This document shows positions 44,652 through 57,257 of a stretch of 62,500 nt of DNA, one piece after another (position 1 is the stretch's first letter; every line of letters begins with the position of its first letter). The stretch comes from Bigelowiella natans CCMP2755 (taxonomy: Eukaryota; Cercozoa; Chlorarachniophyceae), in contig ADNK01000483.1 of assembly GCA_000320545.1 (NCBI GenBank), positions 1 to 62,500 of the forward strand, read 5' to 3'. The translations under genes were made by a program, and so were the position numbers. Under the pieces are notes generated by a model. That model was given only the letters and a program-made list of their open reading frames with translations, did no database searches and was not told the origin of the DNA.

Positions 44652-47035
44652 ATGACATATTTGTTTGACATCCAACACGAAGGCGCCGAATTGGCGGCGG
44701 CAGGGAAGCTCTCGCTACTCTTTGCTCGGATTCCAATAGGAACCGATGTGAAAGGAAACCGTCTCGAAGAGCACACAGCAGCTATGTACGATAACCGTCC
44801 TTTTTCTTCAGAAATATCAACTTATTTCAACATTTTTTTCCCAGGAAACTTGCTGAAATGGTTCAAGTATCTGCTCCACCGACGTCTCACCATATGATTA
44901 TGGTAGAGAAAAAATTGGCTGAAGAATCACTGGAGAATAAGAGCTGTCCGCACACAAAGTACAGGGATGCGGTTATGCGGTATGACAAGGTGTTGCGGGA
45001 TGCTCTCGGATTTTCTGAACAGATCTCTAAGAGTCTAACAAGCCTCAATGAGAATTATCTTGATGTTTCAAAGAAAACTAGTACAGTAGACACTAATTGT
45101 CAGACATTGCTGAAAGAACAGGAAGCGCTGACGTCTACGGCCAACGAGTTGAAAAGCAAGCTCAAGTTTTTCAACAAAGCGCATCAGCTATCTTCTCAGC
45201 TGAAAACAAACGAAATGGCAATGAAGCTTGTCACCAGTCCGAACTTACACGAAACTATTAAGGGGCTCGAAGTAGCAATGAATTTCATGCTCAAGAACTC
45301 TGAATGGAAGGAGGCTCGCAAGTATCACGGAGTGTTCGTGAGGCTCCAGGAAAGGCTCTTCAATGCAGTGAAGTCCCACTTCGTGTCTCAACTTCGAGGG
45401 GCTGTGGCGTCGCTACGCCAACAAGCACGTATAGACAAAACTGAGATCAAAATGTCTTCCGCAAAGGCGTTTATCGAGTTCCAGGCTGTAGCCACGAAGC
45501 TGGAGCCCTTAATACATTCAATACAAACCAAATCGGCAAACTCAGCGCAGTATCGTACCCTCTTGGCACAATTATACCAATCTTTTGCCCAATATCGACT
45601 CAAGTTGCTTCGAGGTGAAGTGGAAGCTGAGTGGAGGAAGGAAATCAATTCACTAGAGCTCCCCTCCGCTGTGCGAGTTGGCTGCACTAATATTATCAAT
45701 GTTCTCACCTACGAATTCCAGCTCTTCGAGCATTTTTTCGAGATGAAGAAAGAGGCGAGGCCTGTACTCGACAGTCTGCTGTCTTCACTCTCAACAATAA
45801 TATATACTGGACTAAGACCCATTCTCATCCAGGAACTTGATCTTGAGCCAATAGCCGAAGCCATCCAGATACTCAAGAATGATTTATTAGAGCAGCAAGT
45901 AAAACCGCGCGGAGAATCTCTTGGGGCACTCATCCCTGTCACCTCGCGACTACTCACCGATATGCAATTGCGTCTAGCTTATCGCGCCCAGATATATATC
46001 AACGAACAGATTGCGTGCTTCGAGCCTTCCACTTCTGACCTCGACTACCCTGATTGCTTAGTGCAGAAAAAAGAAGTTAAGAAGAATGCGCCAACAGAGA
46101 AGGGGGAAGCCACCGAGGAAGTGAAGGGGAACGCAGATAAAAGCCTCCACTCAAAGCTTGAGGGTGATGTCTCGTACCCAACGCTTCGAAAGACAGTAAT
46201 GTGTCTTTTCAAGCTACGGGAGTGCGTTGAGGCAGGGGCATTTAGTCACTTAGCCCACGAGGCTATCACTCATTGCACGAACTCTTTGAGGAGCGCCAGT
46301 GTCATCATTAACAATAGGAAAGGTTCGATACACGGACACCTATTTCTCATAAAGTTCCTACTCGTTTTACGATCTCAAATATCAGTATTGAACATTAGCC
46401 GCCACCATCAGAGTCAACTAGATTTCTCGCATATGAAGGATGTGATATCAAGCTTAGTTGCCGGTAGTGCATCTTTGCAGTCGCTACTTAGAGATGGAAC
46501 CCCAAATATCGTCAAACGTGAAGTAAATGCTAAGAAAATGCTTGAAGCTCAGCTGAAACTCACGTGCGAACATCTCATCACGCGCCAAAGCGATGTTTTG
46601 GTGGGCGATCTGGCTTATGCGCTGCAGGATCTGAAACAAGCGAATGCTACAGCTCGGGCTAAAGAAAAGGGAAATGAAGAAGAATACGACGAGGATAACT
46701 TCAAGAAGGCTGCAGAAGTGCTCCGAAGGATGATTTTAGATGAAGAAGATAAAACCTCGAAGCCAACATCAACCCCACGCACAAAATTAACAGGAACAAA
46801 GAAAAAATCGCAAAGAGGATTGAAAGGGGGTTTAAGCCACTTAGCCAAAAATTTGAGAGTTTATTTGAAAAACAAGAACATGGAGAGGATGCTTCTTGAT
46901 CCTGTTTGCGGAAATGTTAAGAAAGTGCTCTTAAACGCTCGTGAGCTCATTAGTAAGAGTAAGCGTCCGGAGGCAAAAAGAATGCTCTCAGACCTTTTAC
47001 AGCTTGAATCTGAAGTAATAACGATGTTTCAATAA
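44652..47035 (+). CDS. COG3: Conserved oligomeric Golgi complex subunit 3 (Sec34 family)
   Basis: Lobe-A subunit of the COG tether, which returns Golgi enzymes by retrograde vesicles and so sets glycosylation. Two exons (44652-44785, 44845-47035), phase-checked, 774 residues; human COG3 is 828. Landmarks matching the family: LNENYLDVSKKTSTVDTNC, LLKEQEALTSTANELKSKL, FFNKAHQL, FRPL-like LRPILIQELDLEPIAEAIQI, AYRAQIYINEQIACFEPS, DLDYPDCLV, SYPTLRKTVMCLFKLRECVE, GHLFLIKFLLVLRSQI, DGTPNIVKREV, ACEH-like LTCEHLITRQ, and LRVYLKNKN near the C-terminus. The second exon alone has most of the domain; the first exon, and so the exact start, is less certain. The region after LDYPDCLV has a Lys/Glu-rich insertion. 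Confidence 0.93.
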
Positions 47036-47780
47036 TCTTCAACATGATTAAAAATCGAGCTCAAGCTCGGCTCAGCGTTCACTAATGAGATTTCGATCAA
47101 TGATGAGATTAACAGGCTTGGATTTGTGAGATGCTATGTGGCATGAAAATTGTGAATCTGAACGATTCTAGGTAGGTTAGCGATATTAATATGGTCCATG
47201 ATAGTGAACATGCATTTTAACCACCCTCATTGTAAATAACACGTATCACCGTATGAGCTGCCGGAGTCTGTCTATGGACAGGATGCACTATTTCTAGACT
47301 TTTGCGATCGATCGATGTGCACAGTCCTGATTTAGCATGATGTTTTCAATGTCCATGTTGCGTGTCACCGCACCGTGCGATCCATACTGAGCCTGCACAA
47401 TCTTCGCAACATTCTATGCCAGCTGTTGATGCTGCAGTGCTGTTCTATCCGAAGATCTTAACTTCTCGTGCTGCGCGGCGTACGCATGAACACACGCTAC
47501 AGCACGTACGTGTTGCCAGACGTCATCATTGTGCTCGATTCGGAACACATGATCGTGCGGCACATCGACCATGTGTTGATGAGGTTACTTTCAACTTATG
47601 ATAGGCTAAGATTTTCGCATTATCCACAGCACTAAGATTTTTAGTTGCGTGACATTTTTCAAGTACATGCCATAGACAAGTCAGCATTAGCATGTAGCGA
47701 CAAATTGAAATAGACAAAGTGCGCATCGTCAATCATTTACCACAGCTCTCGATGACTAGTTCACAGTCATGCTCGGTTTT
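47036..47780. other. Convergent gap, no gene
   Basis: Between COG3 and the small membrane protein. Contains GATCGATCGAT near 47306 and few CTAG words. I see no gene or RNA. Confidence 0.5.
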
Positions 47781-48053
47781 TTAGGAATGCCTTTCTAGGA
47801 GGGGCCTCAATATTGCAAGATTACGTGCATGGGTAGCGACACTGGCTCCGGTGGTTTCAGCAGTATTTACAGCTAGATCGGCTATCTTCTCTATATAGAG
47901 ATAAATAGCAGCTACTACCACAGAGAACGCAACGCAGCATATGAAAACCGCCCACATAAGACCAAAGACTTCCCACAGTGCCCCAATTTTTATGCCCTGC
48001 CGCCGGGCGTTCTTCGGGGAACTCTTCTTCACTTTTACCAGCGTATCCGCCAT
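47781..48053 (-). CDS. Small single-pass membrane protein, 90 residues
   Basis: Intron-less open frame starting MADTLVKVKKSSPKNARR, with a basic N-terminus and then one strong membrane segment at about residues 27-53 (LWEVFGLMWAVFICCVAFSV and VVAAIYLYI). An amphipathic C-terminal half follows (EKIADLAVNTAETTGASVAT). The positive-inside pattern puts the N-terminus in the cytosol. I do not recognise a family. It lies divergent from the signal-anchored coiled-coil gene, so the two may be co-expressed. Confidence 0.6.
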   Translation of the reverse strand: MADTLVKVKKSSPKNARRQGIKIGALWEVFGLMWAVFICCVAFSVVVAAIYLYIEKIADLAVNTAETTGASVATHARNLAILRPLLERHS

Positions 48054-48552
48054 GTCGGGGTCCTAATAATGTAATTTGGTAAAGTCAAAATATTATCCAT
48101 GAAGTTAACCATAATTTAACTGCAAATAAGAATGAAATCTTCTTTATCATGCTCCATCAAGCTGGGAAGGGTGGGGCGGGTTGACCATCGTCGAGACTTG
48201 GTATTCTGCTACCGGAAAGGTGAATAGAAGAAATGCAATCTGTTTTACATGTACGTCTTGTGATATCTGGATATTCCGATTATTTAAAATTAAATCTGAC
48301 GTTTAATGAAAATCCCGTTCATTTTTAGTGTTCACTCGGTGATATCGGGATTTTTCAAAAGTTTTTCCTGAAGAAAATCTCGGCACCTCCCGCCCCAAAA
48401 ATTTGAATTTGGATTAGTGGCTTCTGGACGACCTCTAGCCGGTTGCACCTATGCGTGTGCATTGGTAGAAACGGACCGCTACCCAAAGGAAAGAACAGAA
48501 AGAGCTTTTATTGGAACAGTTTTCACGTATAAGTGGAAGGTGGAGAGGGGAA
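48054..48552. promoter_or_regulatory. Divergent gap small membrane protein/coiled-coil gene
   Basis: About 500 bases. AT-rich sequence lies at 48230-48330. No promoter element was recognised. Confidence 0.35.
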
Positions 48553-49561
48553 ATGAAGACGATTTTTGGAAGTATTCTTCTGGTTTGCCTCCTGGCTTGC
48601 TTCTCCAATGCGGAAGAGATGGGAGGGGATCCGAAAAAAAATATGGAGCAGGAGACTAATAAGGCAGCCAAAGCAGCAGGGGTATAACTACGCATTCAAC
48701 CACCTTCTGCTTTTCGGCGCCCTCTCGTTGGTTGCTGATTTGTATATATATTTGAAGATTGATTCCAGGATGATGGAAGCTATGATTGGAAACATGGACA
48801 AGCAACTTGATGCAACGATAGGAAAAGTTTCGGTGAGTTTCACGTTCGCCTCGAAGAGACGTAGCACCGTTAGTTTGCAAGCAATGCCGTGTAGCTGATC
48901 GAAATATGAAGATCTCTGTGTACATGTGATAATTCAGGGAGGGACTAACGGAGTGCCCGAAAGCGTGCTCAGTGGTAGTACGTCCTCTTTCCAAAATCCG
49001 TCGCTTCCACAGCACGTACAGCTGACGCAGCAAGGCAAGGGGGTCGTTGTTGCAAATACCGTGAAGTCTCTGCATGCGTTACCCGGTGGCCCAAACGACA
49101 AGGATGCGGCACTCGGAATACCTACCCCCACCGGATTTCTGGACCTGGTAGAATCAAGGCTCACCCCCAAGCAAGAGACGTACAAACAGCTACTGATGCG
49201 CTACATGGAGATGGTAAGTTATCTGCTGAAGCTTATTAGAAATGTTGTGGAAATGAATATCTCTTCTACTTTGGGTGGATTTTGAAAGTGAATACGATCA
49301 CGATGATGGTGATGATGGTGATGATGCTATGCAAGGAGGATGTGTCTTTTTACCTGTTGCTAGAGTGTTGTGGTGGTGGTGGTGGTTGCACCCGCGAAAA
49401 GTTCAGAAAGCTGTGTTGGTTTGTTTTCCTTCTCATTTTGATTAACATGAAAAGGCCAAAATGGCAGCCCGGAAGGCGGAGGGGCTGATTGTAGGAACCA
49501 AGACTGAACTTGCGGCTCTGGTGCAGCGGTAAATAAAATAGAACTAATTTGTTCATCTCCC

Positions 49562-49616
<55 letters not shown>

Positions 49617-52600
49617 TGGATGGAGGGGAGGGGTAATTATTGCTAAGAGCTCTGTTTGAAGGGCCGTCATGTAGATGATGATAGAAAAATAACTCATGCC
49701 TTATTCTCTTCGCTATGTCTAACTCCCCATTCCTCTTCTTCTTCTCCTCCTCCTCCTCCTCCCCCGCCCTCTTCCTTCATCTCCTCTATTTCTTTCTGAT
49801 TCTAGATTGAGAAAGGAGAAGACCGAGCTCCTTCAATGGTTGCATAAGGAAGAACAGGTAATACTTGAGGGGGGGGAGGAGTATCCAGCAGCTGAAAGCT
49901 CTCGTGAGCGATATTTGAATATCTGAATAATACATGAGTGAGGCACTTCCTACAGTATTGTTTCAATACTCTCACTACTGCTGCTGCTCTAACGAATCAA
50001 TCCACACAACGTGTTGTCCGTTGTGTTTTGTCTTTCCAAGTGAGATGAATACACACTCCTTTGTTCTGCTCGTCAGAATGCGCTGCACAAGATCGAGTCT
50101 CAGGAGGCACTCACAGATACGATTAAGTCACAGATAGAGGTAGTGTCTGAAAGGGGGGAGGAGGATGGATGCATCCTGGCCAAAGTTGTTCTTGTCGATC
50201 TCCTTGCTGATGGGGCGCTATGGCTCATGTACTCATTTATTTCTCTCAGTACCTACAAAAAGCATATAATCAAGCGATGTCCAAAGCCGACACCTACCTG
50301 AAACAGATACAGGTAGTAATAGGAGAGGAGGGGATAGTATTCGGAGGGGTTCTTCCCTCCTTTTGCTCGTTTTTTGGCTGCTTTTCTGTCGATTTTTCCA
50401 TTCTTTCTTCCCTCCCAGGATGATAATGTTTGCTCGTTTGTGTCTAGGGAGTGGGTTGTTGGTTTGGTCAACGTCCCTTCTCTCGCCCCACTCCTGCCAC
50501 GTGCCCCGTGCCCCGTTCATGGCATTTTCCAATGGTGATGACAATGATACGTTATTCGTAGCACATCGAGGTCCAGAGGAGATTGCAGACGACACCTCCG
50601 TTCAATGAAGCCGTTACTAAGGTGCTGATGCGCTGCAGCAGCGAAAGCCAAACACTAATCTGGCGACCAATATCATCAATACAGTATTCTCCTTGCTCAT
50701 TCCCCTCCTCCACTCTCCCTCCTTTTTCCCTTAGATTTCTCTTTCGGAGGAGCAATATATGGACTCTCTGACAGAGCTAAATCATTGGTGAGGGTGCTGA
50801 TAGAGGAAGAAGAAGAAGAAGAACTGAAAACCCGATTTGTTTGTTTTAAAAAGTGCCTTCCAGTATCTGTATCGCTGTGTAAATGAAACTGTGTATTTTT
50901 TGTGTTTAAAAAAATTCAGGCGTGAAGCAGCGATCGAGATCGCAAAGCAAGCTAAGGAGGGGTATGTTCTCGTAGTTAGTGTCGCCGACGTCGTCGTCAT
51001 TATTCTCGTTCGGGGGCAAGGAGGAAATTTACATCACAACGGCAAATAATAGGATTAAGAGACGAGGGGGGGAGGATACGTAATAGTACATCCTCGCGTT
51101 GAAAAGTTGATTGGTGTTGGCCATGTTGCCTGTCGCACGCCTCCTCCTCAAACAATCCCCATTGCTCTCTCACATGAACTTCTTCTTCGTTTGTTTTCAA
51201 GATTTGAATTCCTTCTCTCTTCTCAGTTACCAAAGAAGGGAAGTTGCTATCCAAGAACTCACGCAGTACGACGAGAAAGACGAATAACGACGATGACCAC
51301 AGCCTTTTATCTTAAAACTTTCCGCGATATGCGCACCTGCGAGCTGCTTGCATATTTCAATCTGGCGTGGCATTCGTAGAGAAATAGTGATTGGGTAGGG
51401 AGTAGAAAGGGGGGGGGGGGGCAATTTTACTTTGGCGTAAGTCATTAATGCAAAGATACACATTCGTGCACAGATGGTCAATCTTTCGTCATGGTATTCA
51501 TCGTTATCATCATCATTATCATTATCATGATCATGATCATCATTTTTGGAAAAAAAGATGGTGTAAGGCATCTCGCCAGAGGCTGGATGCATGGATCCAT
51601 CACCAGCAGATTCAGATTACGCAGAAGCTACTTGCAGGTAGGAGGCGGTAGGAGGACAATAGCTGTTAGCTGTCCTGTAGCTAACACGCATCTCTATGGT
51701 TCCCTCATTATGCTTTCCTCCTCCTCCTCCTCCTCCGCCTCCTCGTCTTCTCACTGTTTCCTTCTTGTCATCGTTGTTCACGCTTGTTCTGCTGGACCTC
51801 CTTCTTCTCTTTTCAGGCAAAGCTGCAGTCGACCATATGAAGCGGGAGCTTGATGGCCTGAAGCACATTATCGAAGACGCGAAGGTGCCCGCGGACGCCT
51901 TGCCACACGCACACGCACACGCACAGTTAGTAGTTACAATTCGGAATGTTTTGAATCACATCGCTGACTTGTCTTCTCCGCCTCCTCTCCCTCCCCCCAA
52001 CCAACCACTCCTCGCTCCTCCTCCTCCTCTTCCTGTTCGCAAGGAGCATGAGGAAATCTACAACACCTCTCTGGAGCGGCTTCGCGTGTCCGGAAAGGTA
52101 CGGAAGTAAAGGAGAATAGGATGAGCAGCAGCAAGGAGGGGGGGAGGGGGGTAGAAGATACGTAGCAATGTGTTAGCTCTTCGTGTCGGGAGGAGCGTGT
52201 AAAACGTCAAAAAGGATGAAGATGACGACGAAGGAGAGCAACATATATGATAAGAGAATAAACTATTGTTAATGAATATCAGGTCGGAACACTAGAGGCG
52301 GTGCTGGGAGCTTCAATGCAGCAGGTGAGTAGAATCAAGAGAAGAGGGAGGAGGAGGAGGAGGAGGAGGAGGAGGAGAAGACACCCGCCAACACACATGC
52401 TCCACTGACTCCTCCTGCCATCTTCAGTCTTCCCCCCCCCCAACCCCCCCATCTCTCTTTCTCGCTCGCTTTTGCTCTGTTCTCTAAATCCCTTTCCAAT
52501 GGCACAGGAGGCATTGATACAGGCACGTGCCCACACACTCAAGAGCACCACCACTGAGGTCGGATATACATGTGTATTGCTGCGGAATTCGGAAGCGCAC

Positions 52601-53327
52601 GCCCTTCCCTACCAAAAATGATTCAAATATTTACAGTAGGAGTTAAGAGGAGGAAGGGGGGGGGGGGAGGAGGGTTAGAAATAATCGGTCTGAAAATCGA
52701 AAGGTGAACAACGTAAAAAGCTCACATCATTGATCTCCTCCTCCCTGTTCTTGGGTGCTGCCGTTGTTCTGCACAGGTCAAACGTCGTCTGGACGCCCTT
52801 ACAGAGCATCTGGCCAATCTTGGCGGTTAGTAGTAGTAGTAGTGATAGTTGTAGTGGTTGCAGTTGTGATGGTGAATAAGGTGGGTGAGTACGGGGAGGA
52901 CCCACGATCGATCCTAATGCCTCCTCCTCCCCCCTCTCACACGCAAATGTCCTGCAGTGTTTGGCCTGATCCTGCTGCCCTCTCCCTCGGCACGAGTGAG
53001 GATGATGATGAATGATGAGTGATGGTAATTGTGCAGGCCCCATCGCTCAGTCTCCCAGACCTCCTCCTGCAGAGTGGGGCCAGTACTTGACTTCTCTCCC
53101 CGTTCCTGTCGTCGACCCGCATCTGCAAGCCGCCGGCGCGGTGGTGGCTGCGAAAGGTGTCAGGCCTGTTCGGGCAGTTGCTGCTGCACTGCCTCATCCT
53201 GCTGTTCTGCATCATCCTTTGCCTCACCCCCCCGCTCTCGGTACGTACGTCGCACGCCCTAGCTAGCGGGGAAATATCGCTATGCATTGCAAAGAGACAA
53301 CACCAACCATCTATTCGCTTCATTGGC

Positions 53328-53373
<46 letters not shown>

Positions 53374-53424
53374 ACGTACATTTGCGTGCACAGATATTTG
53401 AAGTATGATGTAAATACTTACACG

Positions 53425-53475
<51 letters not shown>

Positions 53476-53739
53476 CCTATATAAGACCTTAATCATGTGA
53501 ATGCGTGGTTTTGCATGTTGGTTCCTTTTGTCTTCTGTTACTTCTCTGTGACCATCAGCACATGCAGTCGCCGGGCAGAAACAGGCCACGGCATTCCCGC
53601 CAGTGCCGACTCTTGACGACGATTTCGGTATGAGGCTCAGCAATGATAGTAGTAACTTGCATCCTTCTCACGCGTTCTACGCACTCATATCAAAATGGTG
53701 CTCATCTTCTTCAGGTGCCGATGACCTCGATGGATGAGC
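48553..53739 (+). CDS. Secretory-pathway coiled-coil membrane protein
   Basis: Family not recognised. ATG 48553 begins MKTIFGSILLVCLLACFSNA, a textbook signal peptide. About 25 residues later the frame ends at GGGGTATAA. In the neighbouring frame, with no splice site between, a membrane segment follows (NHLLLFGALSLVADLYIYL) and then helix (MDKQLDATIGKVS). One G fewer in the GGGG run at 48679-48682 would join them. Later exons with clean GT/AG borders and consistent phase give a long helical rod: 48938-49213, then AKMAARKAEGLIVG, LRKEKTELLQWLHKEEQ, NALHKIESQEALTDTIKSQ, YLQKAYNQAMSKADTYLKQI, ISLSEEQYMDSLTELNHW, REAAIEIAKQAKEG, ASRQRLDAWIHHQQIQITQK, KAAVDHMKRELDGLKHIIED, EHEEIYNTSLERLRVSGK, VKRRLDALTEHLANLG. 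The end is Pro/Ala-rich and closes PTLDDDFGADDLDG. Introns are microsatellite-rich. It may be a Golgi or ER tether-like protein; this is inference. Confidence 0.65.
49282..53480. repeat. Simple repeats in coiled-coil gene introns
   Basis: (GATGGT)n near 49300-49325, (TC)n(TG)n near 49566-49618, (TCC)n near 49738-49762, (TCC)n near 51715-51745, G-runs near 51408-51421 and 52655-52668, (GGA)n near 52348-52378, (TAG)n near 52825-52845, (TC)n near 53330-53372, (CA)n(TA)n near 53420-53470. Confidence 0.9.
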
Positions 53740-54496
53740 AACAACTGCATAGCCGCGGTTGTTTCATGTTGACAATGCTAGACGAACGGGGAAGCGCTGC
53801 TGCCTCGCTGTCTCGATGATGAATTGTGCTGTGCGTTAGAGACGTAATGCAATCCTACGATCAGCCACAGCAAGCTAGCTAGCTGTGGGACATTTGGACA
53901 TACACGCTCTTTTCCTACCTAGCTAGCTACCTGTCCGGTCGATTGACATCTATATGTGTTGATTGCTCTAATGATCGTGAAGAAACAGAGCAGACGATCA
54001 CATTCTAGCCATTGCACCATGCTAGCTAGCTAGCATGCTATGCATAGCGCGTGCGGTGGTTTCGTAGTGTACGACTCGATGCGTATGCGCTAGCATGGTG
54101 TACCGTCATTGCATGATGCCGAGATACGCTATGTAGAATCTATCACTAGATCATCCCGTTCCATAAGCCATCTACGTGTGTTATGTAAATTTTGTACGGC
54201 CGCGACGGGAAGCGTGTAGTTGCAGGCGCATGCATGAATTTGTAGTGATGATGATTTTGTTATGCTACACATTAGTTGTGTGGCTATGACATCGTGCATC
54301 GGCGCTACATCCGAGTTAGCCGCAATCGATGCGATATGACGCTGCAACGATGCGCCACTACACATCCAGCAGCATGCATGCGTTGGCCATGTCGGAATAT
54401 CGATCGTGGAATGTACAGATTGAAGTCCTTGCCACCGCTCAGTCCTCGATCTATAGCTCCTCCTGCTGATTATTATTGCCACAGCATATATAGGGC
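53740..54496. other. Convergent gap with CTAG island
   Basis: Tail-to-tail gap of the coiled-coil and sulfotransferase genes. CTAGCTAG runs lie at 53874-53884 and 53918-53926. An extended palindrome CATGCTAGCTAGCTAGCATG lies at 54018-54037. No gene was found; the open minus frame above 54129 is not protein-like. Confidence 0.7.
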
Positions 54497-54990
54497 TTAG
54501 ATTTCTTGACGAGCCGCTGTAGCCAGTTTGAACGCCAACTGCATTTTGCGTTCCGACGGATAGTGAGAAGGGAAGTGTTTTGGGGCACACCAGCCATCGC
54601 TGCCGTGTAGTTCCGCCTCTGTTTCTAGCATCGCGATGCTGTAGTTTTCTACGTTGTCGCCGTCGTCATCGTGGCTGCCCGTCACATCACCTTCACCAGC
54701 CTCTTTCTCGTCCATGAATTGTCCAGTGTGCAGCACGGACACACTACTACCCCGCTTGCTCCCCGACTCAACGATCAAGCTGCTTCTGTGTTTGCCACCG
54801 TTAGAGGGAGGAGAGGACGACGAGGAGGACGGGAGACCATCATCCATGAACTTGACCAGATCGGCTAGCGGCGTGTTGGTTTCCAGAGCCTTCCTCGTTC
54901 CCTCCCAGTCAGCAACGAGCTCTCCGATCGCTCCTGCGTTGCACAGAATGAAAGTAATGGCCATAGAATTGGTGGGGGCAGTAGCAGCAG

Positions 54991-55030
<40 letters not shown>

Positions 55031-55650
55031 GAAAAAGCGTAAGGAGGAGGAGGAGGAGGATGGTTATGATTAAGGGCCAATACAGCAATGGTGAATACAC
55101 AGACAGCACACACACGTCCTCATCATCACCACCACCACCACCATTAGCGTCATCCGGCAAGAAGCAATTCCTTGCCGTACCCTCCACCTCACCTTGATGC
55201 AGTTTCTGGTACACTCCCAGCGACATCTTGCTAGCTTGGTCGTCGACACCGATGAAGTTCTGTATTGCCTCAAGATACCGAGATGGATCCTCCGCAAGGT
55301 CCTGCAGTAGAAAAGGTGGGTTAGTTGTTGAAGACAGGAGGAAGGGGATAACGATGAGTAGATAATGATGATGATGATGATGATGATGATGATAGTGATG
55401 ACTAATGGCAATGATGAGGATGAAAAAGATGAAAATAGCAAATGAAACACCTCGTAAGCCAGGAATAGAGAGTTCTTTGCCATTTTATGGATTCTCCTCA
55501 AGATAAGAGCCTTACCCGCCCACCTGCGGAAGGATGATAAATTACAGCAAAAATCAAACAGAACTTGTTCGTTTTTTAATGTAGTAATAGTAATGGTGTG
55601 GGACTGCGCTCGAGAGATTCTTTGAGATATAAAACTTATGTGCACACACG

Positions 55651-55689
<39 letters not shown>

Positions 55690-57257
55690 TTTAGATAAAA
55701 ATCTATATGTAACTGTAGGTATATACGCACGCACGTGTGTTGTACATGTGCTTAGGTATGCAATCACGATTACTTTGATACTTCTCTGGCCAAGAACTGA
55801 GGAGAAATCTCTGAAGGACCAGTCTCCTTCATCGTTGACTACAATATCAAACAAAATTCAAGAGCTCGAAATCACTTATGGTGATTGATCCTATTGCTCG
55901 GCTTTGCTCATTCCACTCTCCCGCTGTTTCTTCTTCTTCTTCTTCCTCCTCCTCCTCCTCCTCCTCTTCCTCCTCCATACTCTTCTCCCTCCTCTCCCTA
56001 CTTTCTCCCCTCTCTTACTTTGTCCTTAACATTGTACTTCTCGTTCTTGCCGCAATTTTGATGCCAGCTGGAGATAGCGCGACGAATAGCATTTTTCCTG
56101 ACTGATCATAATTTATGGTCCATAAGTAAAAAAGGCAAGAGAACAGCAATGATGAGCGCCCTCTGTCATCACGAGAGAGGGGGTGCAGATTCGTGATAGT
56201 TCAGTTGGTTAAGAATATTACGGAGCACTATCACGCGGACATTGCGATTGTTCAGATGTTGAATCGTCTCCTCGACATTGTCCAGGATGCCCTGGTTAAG
56301 CATCCACTTAAAACCTGTTGCTTGGATCTGAGGAGGAGGAGGAGAAGGAGGAGGAGGAGGGCCATTACTAATCAACCGTTTCGTTTTGTGTGCTACCAGC
56401 ATGGTCTGGATGATGCAAAGGATCTATCCAGGTTTCCATTAGCACTTGACCTGTGGGTTTTTCGGTGGCGAGTACATCATGTCCAAAAACTCAGATGTGG
56501 GCCATACTTCCTCAATGTGGTCGTTGTTGGAGGTCCTGTTCAAGAACCTGGAAGATGCATTCTTCATGCCGAGTACTGCACCGAGCTCAAGGACAGCGAA
56601 CAAGGGGAATAGTGGTGTTACTTTTGAATCAATTGGGATTGGCGCTTGCTTTTTGAGAGGATCTGCCTCAGCCTCTTCATATTGATGATCTCATAGAAGT
56701 TCTCGACTTGCGGATGAGACTCCATGATGGAACCTACAATGACAACGATGTTCAAGAAGAGAATGACATCAACATATCTTTGGGCATTACTGAGCCAAGT
56801 TGATCCCGATCTATGCATAGTGACAATAACGTATTTGTGATAGGAGATATCTCGGTTCGAGACAGCAGGATGAAGACTCGACGTCCATGTCCCCAGAACT
56901 AGCTGGACCCGCAAGATCAGCGCGAAGCTCAACCTCTATGATTATTACTAATATGAAGAGGCTAAAGCACTCGAAGTTCAAGTAGCCACAAGGGGGGGAA
57001 GAGAGGAAGGGAGGGAGGGGAGGGACGGGACGGCAGGTTGGGTGGCGACTTACCACCATCGTTGATTTTGTAATACTGAAGTCTCGAGAAGTTGGGCCTT
57101 GCGGCAACAATGGTTTTGATGGAGAAAATCCATAAAAATCCATGTCGTACATAAAAAATAGGAGCCAATTTCAGATAAAAACAGCAACAACAACAACAAC
57201 AACAACGATAATTTGCCCAACACCAACGCCTTGTCGACCAACTGTTCGTACTTTCAT
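54497..57257 (-). CDS. Type II membrane sulfotransferase
   Basis: PAPS-dependent sulfotransferase that moves sulfate to glycan or other acceptors in the Golgi. The start at 57255-57257 gives MKVRTVGRQGVGVGQIIVVV, a basic cytosolic tail and a signal anchor whose valines come from a (GTT)n repeat. The 5'-phosphosulfate motif is in YVIVTMHRSGSTWLS (56792-56836), followed after a phase-consistent intron by SHPQVENFYEIIN. The 3'-phosphate region is GFKWMLNQGILDNVEE then VIVLRRNILNQL-like sequence (about 56195-56330). C-terminal exons: AGKALILRRIHKMAKNSLFL, DLAEDPSRYLEAIQNFIGVD, and the last (54497-54933) with GELVADWEGTRKALE and a Ser/Asp-rich, probably disordered, insertion before the stop. Middle exons between 55520 and 56160 and the exon after the anchor are not fully resolved. 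It groups by theme with UGDH and the glycosyltransferases. Confidence 0.78.
54990..57210. repeat. Simple repeats in sulfotransferase gene
   Basis: (TAG)n near 54994-55030, (ATG)n near 55366-55395, (TA)n near 55652-55686, (TTC)n(TCC)n near 55928-55975, (GGA)n near 56330-56362, and (CAA)n near 57183-57206; the last is the complement of the (GTT)n codons of the membrane anchor. Confidence 0.9.
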
